This document shows positions 60,401 through 64,000 of a DNA stretch of 64,000 nt, in pieces. Source of the stretch: Paragorgia papillata (lineage: Eukaryota; Cnidaria; Anthozoa; Scleralcyonacea; Coralliidae); assembly GCA_035771165.1 (NCBI GenBank), contig JAWNZC010000259.1, positions 37,501-101,500 on the forward strand. Reading direction: 5' to 3'. Under the pieces are notes generated by a model. That model did no database searches. It was not told the DNA's origin and saw only the letters and a list, made by a program, of their open reading frames with translations. Numbering within the stretch: the first letter of the stretch is position 1; each line of letters begins with the position of its first letter. Both the position numbers and the translations under genes were made by a program.

Positions 60401-61947
60401 TTTCCATTGAAAGTACCAAGAAAAATAATAGAATTATTTTATTTCTTAACTTATTAAGCAAGAATTAGTACCAGGAAAACCCGGACAATTGAATCTTTGA
60501 AATTGCCAAAACAAACGTATCAATTTAATGTGTTATTTCATTTTCTCAATTTGCTTGCAGCTCTACAGTTAAAAGATCTCCACCAAAATTAGATCACATA
60601 TACAGACAAAAGATTCAATTAACTGTATTGTTACAAGCTTCGGTTGAATGGCATGGTTTATTAAGACACTCGTTAACATTCGAAATATGATAAAGAAAAC
60701 ATAATGTAAACGTGATAAAATGTTTTTCCTTAGTTTATAGAAATGAACGTAAAACGTTTTTGGGCGATATTTTAAACGGTCGATACGCAGATACCTGTAC
60801 AGTTTATGCCATCTCCACTAAATCCAGCATCACATGTACAGTTGTACGATCCTGCTGTATTGTTACAAGTTGCGTTTGAATGACATGGATTGTTTTGACA
60901 TTCGTTGATATCTGAAATGACAAAACAAAAAAAATACAATTTCGAATTTAATTATTAAATGGTGATTTATAGATCATATTGTGAAGTTTATTAATAATTC
61001 ATGAACTTTTTCCAATCAAAATTTAAAAATATACGTCAAGTGCATACTTCTGTGACTCCATACAATTAGAGCAATAAAAATTCTAATTACAACCACTATA
61101 GGCATGTATGCTCTTCTGATACAACCACTAGTGTTTGTAACTAAAATTACCAGATCATAAAGGAACTTTTTCTCTTTCATTTTTCAGTTCGTGATTGTAT
61201 ATGTTATACAACACGGTTGTTATTTCTGAATACTCCTGAGAATAAACGGATAAAAGTCGAATCAATATTTTAAAACATTACTTATACCTGTACAGTTTCT
61301 GCCATCTCCACTAAAACCAACATTACAGGTACAGATGAATGATCCAACTGTATTGTTACAATATGCGTTTGAGTCACATGGGTTGCTGAGACATTCATTG
61401 ATGTCTACAGTAATATTAGAAAGAAAACTTTGTTAATTTCTATTGAAAATACCAAGAAAAATAATAGAATTATTTTATTTCTTTACTTATTAAGCAATAA
61501 TTAGTACCAGGAAAACCCGGACTATTGAATCTTTGAAATTGCCAAAACAAACGTATGAATTTAATGTGTTATTTCATTTTCTCAATTTGCTTGCAGCTCT
61601 ACAGTTAAAAGATCTCCACCAAAATTAGATCATATATACAGATAAAAGATTAAATTAACTGTATTTTTACAAGCTTCGGTTGAATGGCATGGTTTATTAA
61701 GACACTCGTTAACATTCGAAATATGATAAAGAAAATATAATGTAAACGTGATAAAATGTTTTTCCTTAGTTTATAGAAATGAAGGTAAAACGTTTTTGGA
61801 CGATATTTTAAACGGTGGATGCGCAGATACCTGTACAGTTTATGCCATCTCCACTAAATCCAGCATCACATGTACAGTTGTACGATCCTGCTGTATTGTT
61901 ACAAGTTGCGTTTGAATGACATGGATTGTTTTGACATTCGTTGATAT
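24329..61947 (-). CDS. EGF-SEA-EGF-SEA-EGF transmembrane protein (27 exons visible, 5' end missing)
   Basis: The CDS can be joined from exons at 61,947 to the stop TAA at 24,329-24,331. The phases (1-1 for EGF exons; 1-0, 0-2, 2-1 for both SEA domains; 1-1, 1-2 and a final 2-in exon at the 3' end) agree at all 26 junctions, giving about 1,047 codons. Order: 14 cbEGF repeats, two divergent EGFs, SEA1, EGF, SEA2, EGF, TRGDY juxtamembrane, one transmembrane helix, a tail of about 43 residues. Repeats carry DINEC and C-N-N-T-x-G-S-(F/Y)-x-C-x-C, the calcium-binding and Asx-hydroxylation consensus. Such proteins act at the cell surface in adhesion or as mucin-like receptors; no specific orthologue is recognised. 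Transcription is leftward from beyond 62 kb. The array is interrupted by insertions at 48.5-54.9 and 56.2-57.4 kb, which lie in introns. Confidence 0.8.
24459..25735 (-). other. Intron with small fold-back
   Basis: Intron between the tail and transmembrane exons. ATAAATTAGCTCTTATGA at about 25,275 is mirrored by TCATAAGAGCTAATTTATA at about 25,347, a hairpin-type MITE of about 120 bases. Nothing else is recognised. Confidence 0.6.
25740..26045. repeat. TCTGGCG(T)AGCCAGAGTAAAAT repeats and MITE family A arm
   Basis: Two short units around GCCAGAGTAAAATTAAC (25,800-25,855) are followed by AACTTAGGTCTGTCTTATTT (about 25,890), an arm of family A. Confidence 0.55.
26120..28010 (+). mobile_element. 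LINE reverse-transcriptase fragment in intron
   Basis: Order of blocks: [122 protein letters not shown], and a C-terminal stretch to about 28,010. The FADD catalytic box is present. Many stops and frameshifts, and a small local duplication near 26,405-26,465 (CCCGCCAGAATATTAAA / CCTGCCAGAATATTAAA). It is antisense to the host gene. It could be the 3' half of the LINE at 13.4/21.9 kb or a separate copy. Confidence 0.85.
28255..28390. repeat. MITE family A, single arm
   Basis: TTTACATATCAAACAAATTG followed by GTGTTCTTTCAAATAAGACA matches the right arm of 9,460-9,645. Confidence 0.7.
28429..28537 (-). CDS. Transmembrane exon of the EGF/SEA gene
   Basis: Bounded by ATATTTAG and TTCA|GTAAGT. It reads (V)[19 protein letters not shown] then [16 protein letters not shown]. 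About 22 hydrophobic residues form a single membrane helix. Phase 1 in, phase 2 out, matching the microexon and the tail exon. Confidence 0.8.
28697..29405. mobile_element. Large palindrome, about 700 bases, centre near 29,072
   Basis: Both arms share, inverted, TTATTGAAAGTAGTTTATAACG / CGTTAGAAACTACGTTCAATAA, repeated (A)TTAGCCAATCAGAT blocks, TTTTTTCGTTCATCG-type and AACACTTC(A/C)GAAGAC segments. The outer part has ACGCTCGAAACGTT, a string I associate with Penelope-like terminal repeats. The arms are old (many mismatches). Confidence 0.65.
29930..30185. mobile_element. Palindrome, about 255 bases, Penelope-type loop
   Basis: ATTGCCCAGCAGATAACTTT and AAATACCATATCGAACACG on the left are mirrored by CGTTCGATATGGTATTTTTA and AAAGTTATCTACTGGGCAAT on the right. 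The loop reads AACGTTTCGTCAC. Confidence 0.75.
30301..30354 (+). mobile_element. tRNA-derived fragment (SINE-type)
   Basis: GTAGCTCAGTGGTCAGAATG resembles a tRNA D-arm/box A, and GGGGTTGTAGGTCTGC about 20 bases later resembles a degraded box B. The acceptor stem does not pair, so it is not a functional tRNA. Confidence 0.45.
30547..30558 (-). CDS. 12-base microexon completing an RGD motif
   Basis: TTGTTGCAG | GAGGAGATTATG | GTAAGA. With ...ACA A from the EGF exon before and TT TCA AAA from the next, it reads T-R-G-D-Y-V-S. Both flanking introns have good sites and the phases (1 in, 1 out) fit exactly. The Arg codon is formed across the splice junction. Confidence 0.7.
30785..31020. repeat. 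Purine-rich (GGAA/GGTA)n tract
   Basis: Mixed GGAA, GGTA and AGGGAG repeats in the intron. The Ser/Pro/Phe-rich minus-strand ORFs are artefacts. Confidence 0.9.
31066..31200 (-). CDS. Membrane-proximal EGF exon
   Basis: 135 bases, phase 1-1. [20 protein letters not shown], then [20 protein letters not shown] and GINCT. All six cysteines are present. The first loop is longer than in the array repeats. Acceptor TTTTTTTAG, donor A|GTAATA. Confidence 0.85.
31470..31810. mobile_element. MITE family A arm, then a separate fold-back
   Basis: 31,470-31,600 is a family A arm (CATATCAAACAAAGTAAAAT; AAATAAGACAGAC). At 31,645-31,805 TCAATTATTGGACGAGTCT and ATATCATGATTTGTCAGTG pair with CACTGACAAATGATGATAT and AGACGAGTTCAATAATTGA. 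Confidence 0.65.
32380..32545 (+). mobile_element. Penelope-like terminal remnant
   Basis: GGGGCAGTGCCCCGAAACGTT then AAAATAAAG, with GCGAAGGGCTCCGC upstream, follows the usual form of Penelope-like terminal repeats. No coding part is attached. Confidence 0.5.
32610..33150. mobile_element. Long young palindrome, centre near 32,905
   Basis: Arms of about 240 bases are mirrored: CAGAGAAGTTGCATCTAATT / AATTAGATGCAACTTCTCTG at the outside, AGAATCCGAGGCGATCATGG / CCATGATCGCCTCGGATTCT at the centre. The arms also hold a short repeat, GCATGTTGATG(A/C)GGG, several times. ORFs on both strands are mirror artefacts. Confidence 0.85.
33151..33890 (-). other. Intron, nothing recognised
   Basis: AT-rich. 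A 79-codon ORF at 33,511-33,750 has no recognisable domain. Confidence 0.4.
33891..34063 (-). CDS. SEA domain 2, C-terminal exon
   Basis: 173 bases, phase 2-1. After TTTTATAG: (Y)[20 protein letters not shown], then [20 protein letters not shown] and [23 protein letters not shown] aligns with the SEA G-S-V-V-V cleavage strand. Donor G|GTATTA. Confidence 0.8.
34228..34443. repeat. (GAAT)n/(GAAC)n microsatellite
   Basis: Tetranucleotide run that switches from GAAT to GAAC and back. The Ser-Phe-Ile-His and Ser-Phe-Val-Arg ORF is an artefact. Confidence 0.95.
34444..35456 (-). other. Intron with a 41-base direct repeat
   Basis: GTGTAGTCCTTCGTCGTCACGTG occurs at about 34,903 and 34,944 (shown here only as a 41-base period with a CACGTG core). 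No gene is recognised. Confidence 0.5.
35457..35524 (-). CDS. SEA domain 2, middle exon
   Basis: 68 bases, phase 0-2. TTTACAG | [20 protein letters not shown] then EL(Y) | GTAAGC. It fills the gap between the 39.9- and 34.0-kb exons in frame and has exactly the same length as the equivalent SEA1 exon, which supports both. Confidence 0.75.
35525..36720 (-). other. Intron, nothing recognised
   Basis: AT-rich with a poly-G run at 36,446-36,461. The 60-codon minus-strand ORF at 36,026-36,208 has a hydrophobic end but no splice support. Confidence 0.4.
36725..37050. mobile_element. Palindromic MITE, centre near 36,882
   Basis: TGAAACTGAAGCTATTGAAA and GCTATTTGGTATAGAAACTT return as AAGTTTCTATACCAAATAGC and TTTCAATAGCTTCAGTTTCA. 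The outer ends (GTTTTTCTGAGTTTTCAGCT) also mirror. Confidence 0.85.
37051..38188. other. Intron interval with unassigned plus-strand ORF
   Basis: A 115-codon plus-strand frame (37,058-37,405; [20 protein letters not shown]) has a protein-like look but no domain that I recognise; it may be repeat-derived. Another frame at 37,950-38,147 is short and unassigned. Confidence 0.3.
38189..38338. mobile_element. Fold-back MITE with C/G-rich arms
   Basis: TGGGCCATTCCATTTAATAT plus CACACCCCCCCATGG on the left pair with CCATGGGTGGGG(G)n and ATATTAAATGGAATGGCCCA on the right. Confidence 0.85.
38449..38662. mobile_element. Fold-back MITE
   Basis: AAGGCCTGGCCAAACGCTTT and CAACATTTCATTCAACATCG are mirrored by CGATGTTGAATGAAATGTTG and AAAGCGTTTGGCCAGGCCTT. 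An internal second copy of GTTGAAAGCGTTTGGCCA lies at about 38,524. Confidence 0.9.
38690..39915 (-). other. Intron, nothing recognised
   Basis: AT-rich; inverted pieces near 39,430-39,670 (CCTTTGGAAGAACATGTTAA; CCTTAACATGTTCTTACACG) suggest another degraded fold-back. Confidence 0.4.
39916..40028 (-). CDS. SEA domain 2, first exon
   Basis: 113 bases, phase 1-0. TGTGTCAG | (E)[20 protein letters not shown], then [17 protein letters not shown] | GTAAGT. The pattern F-x-G-x-F-x-I-x-x-x-x-Y-x-x-x-x-x-D-x-x-S-x-E-Y is the start of a SEA domain. Joins the EGF exon at 41.7 kb in phase. Confidence 0.8.
40317..40660. mobile_element. TIR-type MITE
   Basis: TTATTATATGCATGATAAAA at the left is the inverse of TTTTGTCATGCATATAATAA at about 40,636, with one mismatch. 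The ORF inside contains ATGGCGGCAAATCC but no known domain. Confidence 0.7.
40975..41405. mobile_element. MITE family A, second palindromic copy
   Basis: Inverted arms around TTAGTTTGTTTGATAAGCAA / TTTGCATATTAAACAAACTG, with TTAAATAAGACAGAC at the right end. Confidence 0.75.
41607..41735 (-). CDS. EGF exon between the SEA domains
   Basis: 129 bases, phase 1-1. (V)[20 protein letters not shown], then [20 protein letters not shown] and CV. Six cysteines; no DINE-type calcium start beyond D-Y-D-Q-C, which still fits the consensus. Confidence 0.85.
   Translation of the reverse strand: MITINVLKFLPYVEANSAVRTIQEPTVVTAIVRENKTLIVFA
41782..41932. mobile_element. Fold-back in intron
   Basis: AATAGACACTTCCCAAATTT with GCTTCAATG pairs with CATTGAAGC and AAATTCGGGAAGTGTCTAT. 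ORFs over it are mirror artefacts. Confidence 0.7.
42104..42391. repeat. (CAAA)n microsatellite in two blocks
   Basis: AAAC/CAAA tetranucleotides broken by a variant stretch at 42,182-42,292. The Leu-Phe-Val-Cys ORFs are artefacts. Confidence 0.95.
42550..42773 (-). CDS. SEA domain 1, C-terminal exon
   Basis: 224 bases, phase 2-1. (S)[20 protein letters not shown], then [20 protein letters not shown] and [26 protein letters not shown] replaces the G-S-V-V-V cleavage motif, so autoproteolysis looks unlikely here. Donor G|GTTGGT. Confidence 0.8.
42796..42955. repeat. (GGAT)n/(GGAC)n microsatellite
   Basis: Tetranucleotide run with a GGAC core. Confidence 0.95.
42960..44128 (-). other. Intron with retroelement tail and tRNA-like fragment
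   Basis: At about 43,900-43,946 a segment ends AATAAAGTGGTTT then a poly-A run, as in a LINE or processed 3' end. At 43,960-44,030 the minus strand has AATGGTTAGAGCGTCTAACT and GTTGGATTTGAGTC, a tRNA-like box A/box B pair. No other gene is seen. Confidence 0.45.
44129..44196 (-). CDS. SEA domain 1, middle exon
   Basis: 68 bases, phase 0-2. TGTTCAG | [20 protein letters not shown] then NF(S) | GTAAGC. A second AG 18 bases inside (TTTTTTCAG at 44,179-44,180) would give an in-frame, six-residue-shorter variant. I prefer the longer form because the SEA2 equivalent is also 68 bases. Confidence 0.7.
44296..44411 (-). CDS. SEA domain 1, first exon
   Basis: 116 bases, phase 1-0. (D)[20 protein letters not shown], then [18 protein letters not shown] | GTAAGT. 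Fits the SEA start (F-T-I-x-x-x-x-F-x-x-x-L-x-D/K-x-x-S-x-E-Y). Confidence 0.8.
44654..44767 (-). CDS. EGF exon before SEA1
   Basis: 114 bases, phase 1-1. (D)[20 protein letters not shown], then [17 protein letters not shown]. Calcium-binding start and Asn/Tyr pattern present. Confidence 0.9.
44768..46391 (-). other. Intron, short hairpin only
   Basis: GAGCGGGCAACAATTGAGAA at about 45,536 pairs with TATCAATTGTTGCCCGCT at about 45,582. Otherwise AT-rich with nothing recognised. Confidence 0.45.
46392..46502 (-). CDS. Divergent EGF exon
   Basis: 111 bases, phase 1-1. (D)[20 protein letters not shown], then [16 protein letters not shown]. It lacks the N-E part of the calcium start and differs clearly from the array repeats. 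Donor CAG|GTATGG is strong. Confidence 0.85.
46545..46700. repeat. MITE family A arm fragment
   Basis: ACAAGTTTGTCTTATTTGAA followed by AACTCACAAAA and a family-like TTCATACTTC region. Confidence 0.55.
47266..47382 (-). CDS. Array EGF exon 14 (last of tandem set)
   Basis: 117 bases, phase 1-1, [20 protein letters not shown], then [19 protein letters not shown]. Acceptor TTATAG, donor G|GTAATA. Confidence 0.9.
47554..47670 (-). pseudogene. Dead EGF exon (copy 1)
   Basis: [20 protein letters not shown] then [19 protein letters not shown]. Cys1 is Arg, Cys4 and Cys5 are lost (IVTS for ICTC), and the acceptor position reads TTTCAA instead of TTTCAG. The donor remains. Confidence 0.75.
47801..47917 (-). 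CDS. Array EGF exon 13
   Basis: 117 bases, phase 1-1. [20 protein letters not shown], then [21 protein letters not shown] of the calcium start is I-E here. Confidence 0.9.
48104..48220 (-). pseudogene. Dead EGF exon (copy 2)
   Basis: [20 protein letters not shown] then [18 protein letters not shown]. Cys4/Cys5 lost, acceptor AG is AA, and the donor is also lost (TGTATAATG). The frame itself is still open. Confidence 0.75.
48352..48468 (-). CDS. Array EGF exon 12, next to the large insertion
   Basis: 117 bases, phase 1-1. [20 protein letters not shown], then [19 protein letters not shown]. The inserted DNA begins 4 bases beyond the exon edge. The AG of the acceptor survives, but its pyrimidine tract is now AAATCCATTTAG. 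Confidence 0.85.
48473..51924. mobile_element. Head-to-tail insertion element, copy 1
   Basis: It starts ATGGATTTATGAAATAAAAA and ends CAGACATTGCAGGATTGT, followed by TAA. The first 187 or so bases and last 272 or so bases are nearly identical to copy 2; the interior (about 48,660-51,650) is different. There are no inverted termini. Composition is much richer in G+C and poorer in A than the host introns. No convincing ORF: short frames such as VPWGFFLG are unsupported. A hairpin TGGCGT/ATGCCA sits about 15 bases before the right end. Family unknown; a rolling-circle (Helitron/Helentron-type) element is one possibility. Confidence 0.7.
52378..52690 (+). mobile_element. 5S-rRNA-headed SINE-like unit (better copy)
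   Basis: 52,378-52,452 reads AAGTTAAGCCCGGTTAGACG, then GTTAGTACTTGGATGGGTGA and CCGCTTGGGAGTG, closely like the 3' half of eukaryotic 5S rRNA including the internal promoter boxes A, IE and C. The body (GGGTTTTTCGCCGGGTTCTC...) and the end GGCTGCAAGTAAGGATGATTA are shared with 12,440-12,735. The 5' part of 5S is absent or unrecognisable. Confidence 0.65.
52720..53030. repeat. Imperfect tandem repeat, unit about 115 bases
   Basis: GGGGGACTGCATTTGTGCT recurs at about 52,786, 52,872 and 52,962, with TGCTGTCATACAGTTGC between. Confidence 0.7.
53066..53415. repeat. 29-base minisatellite, about 12 units
   Basis: Unit around TACCCTGGGTGACTGCC plus TTTGTCCT and an alternating CCTG/ACGG end, so that two 29-base variants often alternate. 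Confidence 0.9.
53680..54060. repeat. 96-base minisatellite, four units
   Basis: GGTCCGTACTGTGCAACTTT starts units at about 53,681, 53,782, 53,878 and 53,973; each continues CATACAGACGTTGGGGGTCT. Long ORFs over it reflect the 96-base (multiple of 3) period. Confidence 0.9.
55124..55240 (-). pseudogene. Dead EGF exon (copy 3)
   Basis: [20 protein letters not shown] then [18 protein letters not shown]. Same defects as copy 2. Confidence 0.75.
55372..55488 (-). CDS. Array EGF exon 11
   Basis: 117 bases, phase 1-1. [20 protein letters not shown], then [19 protein letters not shown]. 551 bases from the next exon, the same spacing as exons 12-13. Confidence 0.9.
55675..55791 (-). pseudogene. Dead EGF exon (copy 4)
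   Basis: As copy 2 but with further changes (TACGACATG for AACGACATG; CATTCCAA at the acceptor). Confidence 0.7.
55923..56039 (-). CDS. Array EGF exon 10
   Basis: 117 bases, phase 1-1. [20 protein letters not shown], then [19 protein letters not shown]. Confidence 0.9.
56208..56248 (-). pseudogene. Dead EGF exon (copy 5), cut by insertion
   Basis: Only the 3' third ([11 protein letters not shown] part) remains; the text changes abruptly after GGATCACTT. Confidence 0.7.
56249..57358. mobile_element. Unclassified 1.1-kb insertion
   Basis: Foreign text from TGTGTTACAGCCGCAAAACT to about 57,358, where the dead-exon flank resumes (AACATTTGAAATATT). About 80-90 bases of the dead exon are missing. 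The TGTGTTACAG start and GGGGCTGGCACAGTAAAATA at about 56,568 recall an LTR and primer-site region, but I cannot show a matching second LTR. Confidence 0.4.
57496..57612 (-). CDS. Array EGF exon 9
   Basis: 117 bases, phase 1-1. [20 protein letters not shown], then [19 protein letters not shown]. This is the CHS subtype, whose acceptor is preceded by CTGATATTTCAG. Confidence 0.9.
58028..58144 (-). CDS. Array EGF exon 8
   Basis: 117 bases, phase 1-1. [20 protein letters not shown], then [19 protein letters not shown]. Confidence 0.9.
58342..58458 (-). pseudogene. Dead EGF exon (copy 6)
   Basis: [20 protein letters not shown] then [19 protein letters not shown]. Four cysteines are gone. Acceptor AA; the donor is retained. 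Confidence 0.75.
58580..58696 (-). CDS. Array EGF exon 7
   Basis: 117 bases, phase 1-1. [20 protein letters not shown], then [19 protein letters not shown]. The donor is A|GTATTC (last exon base A, not G), possibly weaker. Confidence 0.85.
59102..59218 (-). CDS. Array EGF exon 6
   Basis: 117 bases, phase 1-1. [20 protein letters not shown], then [19 protein letters not shown]. Confidence 0.9.
59251..59330. repeat. (AATTAT)n microsatellite
   Basis: About 13 hexamer units in the intron; a shorter version is in the equivalent intron at 61,984-62,015 and almost none at 60,945, so it varies between units. Confidence 0.95.
59654..59776 (-). CDS. Array EGF exon 5, shifted donor
   Basis: [20 protein letters not shown], then [19 protein letters not shown] followed by FI. 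The usual donor is mutated (ACATTT for ACAGGT). The next GT, A|GTAATC six bases on, keeps phase 1 and adds two residues, giving 123 bases. If it is not used, the exon would be skipped without frameshift. Confidence 0.65.
60252..60368 (-). CDS. Array EGF exon 4
   Basis: 117 bases, phase 1-1. [20 protein letters not shown], then [19 protein letters not shown]. Confidence 0.9.
60561..60679 (-). pseudogene. Dead EGF exon (copy 7)
   Basis: [20 protein letters not shown], then a stop and frameshifts. Acceptor TTTCGA, no donor. The most decayed form, shared with copy 8. Confidence 0.7.
60795..60911 (-). CDS. Array EGF exon 3
   Basis: 117 bases, phase 1-1. [20 protein letters not shown], then [24 protein letters not shown] creates an extra N-C-T glycosylation sequon. 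Confidence 0.9.
61288..61404 (-). CDS. Array EGF exon 2
   Basis: 117 bases, phase 1-1. [20 protein letters not shown], then [19 protein letters not shown]. Confidence 0.9.
61597..61715 (-). pseudogene. Dead EGF exon (copy 8)
   Basis: Near-identical to copy 7, including the lost acceptor and internal indels. Confidence 0.7.
61831..61947 (-). CDS. Array EGF exon 1 (most upstream seen)
   Basis: 117 bases, phase 1-1, near-identical to exon 3 and 1,036 bases from it. Because it begins in phase 1 it needs at least one more upstream exon, which is not in the window or not recognised. Confidence 0.9.
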
Positions 61948-62256
61948 CTGAAATGACAAAACAATAAAGATACAATTTCGAATTTAATTATAATTATAAT
62001 TATAATTATTATAATTAATTGATTGCCTTAAATGGTGATTTCTAAATCATATTGTGAAGTTTATTAATAATTCATGAGCTTTTTCCAATCAAAATTTAAA
62101 AATATACGTCAAGTGCATACTTCTGTGACTCCATTCAATTTGAGCAATAAAAATTCTAATTACAACCACTATAGGCATGTATGCCCTTCTGATACAACCA
62201 CTAGTGTTTGTAACTAAAATTACCAGATCATAAAGGAACTTTCTCTTTTTCATTTT

Positions 62257-62558
62257 TGTGTCTACTGCGCATGCGCAGTAGCACACTATGCCATGAGCTG
62301 TTGAGTTTGCTTGTATCACTACGTCACAAACGAACGGAACGCGACGAAAGTTCGCCGAAACTGGCCCGAAAGGTCACCATTTTGTTTTGCTCACGAGGTG
62401 TCGAGGTCGTCAAACGTATTTTGTTCGTTTGCTCAAAACCGTGCACGATAAAGTATTAATTCTTTTTTGTTTATCGAGTCACTAACCAAGAGTTCGGTCA
62501 GGCGACTGAGGCGCTATTTACGTGGAGATATATAGAAACGGAATCAAGCTTTTCCAAG
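62257..62558 (+). promoter_or_regulatory. CpG-rich promoter-like segment with NRF1-type palindrome
   Basis: The 20-base perfect palindrome CTACTGCGCATGCGCAGTAG (62,262-62,281) contains the NRF1 core GCGCATGCGC. The following 300 bases are visibly richer in CG dinucleotides than surrounding DNA and lead to AAGATGGCGGC at 62,556, a YY1-type site overlapping an ATG. No TATA box is certain. Confidence 0.5.
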
Positions 62559-62581
62559 ATGGCGGCACGAACGAGGAGAAG
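62559..62581 (+). CDS. Possible first coding exon (MAARTRR)
   Basis: ATGGCGGCACGAACGAGGAG then AAG|GTGAGT: an ATG in good context with a near-perfect donor at 62,582. The rest of the gene is not seen before 64,000. It might instead be a transposon-internal promoter exon, since ATGGCGG starts also occur in the 14-21 kb element. Confidence 0.35.
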
Positions 62582-62768
62582 GTGAGTCTGTTTATTTGCT
62601 TTCATAGTTTAATAAAAGTGTTTCACAACATTCATATAAAAAATATCAGCATGTAACAAAGTTATAAACATGCTATAGAAAATATACAAGCCAAAAACTT
62701 AAAGTAACGCAGATAGATATAAAAGAATAAAATAATTTGTTGACAGGAAAACACTTTTATCAGTATAT

Positions 62769-63750
62769 AATGCTATAATACAACCATACTTTAATTACTG
62801 TTGTGAAGTTTGGAATGTGTTTGGTGAAACCCAGTCTACACGTTTACAAAACTTCACAACAGGGCTGCTCGTATTATAGCAGATTTACCCAATGAAGTAA
62901 TCCAAGAAACTGCTTTAAATGGGGAAAAGGCAAAAGCTAAAATCATGTTTAAGATATTAAACAATATGGGGCAAGAATGTCTGAACAAACTATTTATTTT
63001 CAGGCAAGACGTCTTAAGTCACAATCTTCGTGACAGTTCTTCTAAAGTGTGTTTGCCACAACCATGAACAAACAATATGAAAAGTCTTATGTTTGATGGC
63101 GCCTCAATATGGAATTCCCTACCATCAAACATAAGAGATAGTAAATCCTTTTCAAGCTTTAAACGAAAAATTGCTACTTATGTTGATACAAACTAAGATT
63201 TTCTCTATATCTATGTAAAGACCGAAACTACCAATGTAATATAGCTAAGTACTGTTCTGTTATTTTCGTTCTGTTTGTAAATAATGTAATTTTGCTTTTA
63301 ACTTTGTTGTTTTTGCCTCTATATTTTTAATTCCTTACCATTATATATTACTGCTATAAACACTATCTCTTCTTTTGAGAAACAATTATGTGATTACCTA
63401 TTTAATTATTATATTTGAATATAGTTGAACATGGTCATAACATCAGAGCTAGCTGTTTAACAATGTTAATTGTTATGGTAAACTGTACTCTGTTGTAAAT
63501 GAGGAGGTCTCTTAGCACAAACTTGGTTTTTGAGGTCTCAAAAATTCCTTCCTTCGAACATGTCCACAAACAATTTTTTAAACAATTCTTTTCAATTTAC
63601 TTTAGATATCTAATTATTTGAACTTTAATTCTGTGAACGAGGTGACTTTTACACAAGCTTTAGCCTCTTGAGGTCTCCTGACCAACTTGTATTTTTCTTT
63701 ATTTTGTAAATAGTTTGGTTTTGGCAAATAAACCATTTATTCAATTCGCC
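62769..63750 (+). mobile_element. LINE 3' fragment (CR1-like)
   Basis: IQPYFNYCCEVWNVFGETQS, then after a shift RAARIIADLPNEV-like, KAKIMFKILNNMGQECLNKL, SLMFDGASIWNSLPSNIRDS and KSFSSFKRKIATYVDTN with its stop. The pattern YC..VW...A...L...RAARII, and later G...WNSLP, is the C-terminus of CR1-type LINEs. The UTR runs to CAAATAAACCATTTATTCAA near 63,745. Confidence 0.8.
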
Positions 63751-64000
63751 TCTATTTTTTGCCACTGGTGTTCTGGGCATGCATGGGGGTTACAATTGTA
63801 ACCAGGCCCCACCCTAGTTAGTAGAAGTTGGCAAAATTTGACTGTTTTTCCTCCGATTGGACCCCAAACAAATACCAAATGGCATCAAAATCCATCGAGG
63901 ATAAAGGGGTCATGCAACAAAGGGTTAACTTAGAAAAACTAAACCTAAAAATCCTAAAAATACTCACCGGTAAAAAGTCTTTTTGTGAAAAACATTTATA
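63751..64000. other. Unassigned end of window
   Basis: No gene, repeat partner or motif recognised. Confidence 0.4.

Overview
The window is AT-rich metazoan nuclear DNA, most likely from a cnidarian (anthozoan) or a similar marine invertebrate. The grounds are many short phase-1 exons separated by AT-rich introns, a dense load of CR1/L2-like LINEs (one with a 2A-like peptide and a PHD-like finger), Penelope-like and Crypton-like fragments, fold-back MITEs and several TIR transposons. Nothing looks bacterial. The taxon is an inference from gene and repeat style only.

One gene dominates. A minus-strand gene runs from at least 61,947 down to a stop codon at 24,329. By hand I join 27 exons whose splice phases agree at every junction: 14 tandem calcium-binding EGF exons (61.9-47.3 kb), two divergent EGF exons, a first SEA domain (44.4-42.6 kb), an EGF, a second SEA domain (40.0-33.9 kb), a last EGF, a 12-base microexon that completes an Arg-Gly-Asp, a transmembrane exon and a short cytoplasmic tail. 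About 1,047 residues are visible; the signal peptide and the true 5' end are not. The product is a type I membrane protein of EGF-SEA-EGF-SEA-EGF-TM form. Its EGF array grew by segmental duplication that also carried along a dead EGF exon (eight copies, none with a splice acceptor). The array is interrupted by about 6.5 kb made of two head-to-tail, GC-richer, A-poor mobile elements, and by a second insertion of about 1.1 kb.

Downstream of that gene on the same strand (11.8 kb to the left edge) are five exons of a glutamate carboxypeptidase II / NAALADase-like M28 peptidase. Four of the five carry stops or frameshifts and the exons joining the catalytic core to the C-terminal part are missing, so I call it a pseudogene.

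Between these two (12-28 kb) lies a nest of transposons. A LINE with 2A, PHD-like and endonuclease parts is split by about 8 kb. That insert holds a Mutator-like MITE and a long inverted-repeat element with convergent ORFs, one of P2X7-ballast type. The long element itself hosts a 3-kb element with 8-bp target duplications and a 1-kb Mutator-like element inserted exactly at the edge of the 3-kb element.

On the right, the EGF units stop abruptly at about 62,257. A CpG-rich, promoter-like segment on the plus strand follows (NRF1-type palindrome, then an ATG with a strong donor), and then a LINE 3' fragment. No tRNA, rRNA, CRISPR or operon-type features are present apart from RNA-derived SINE pieces.
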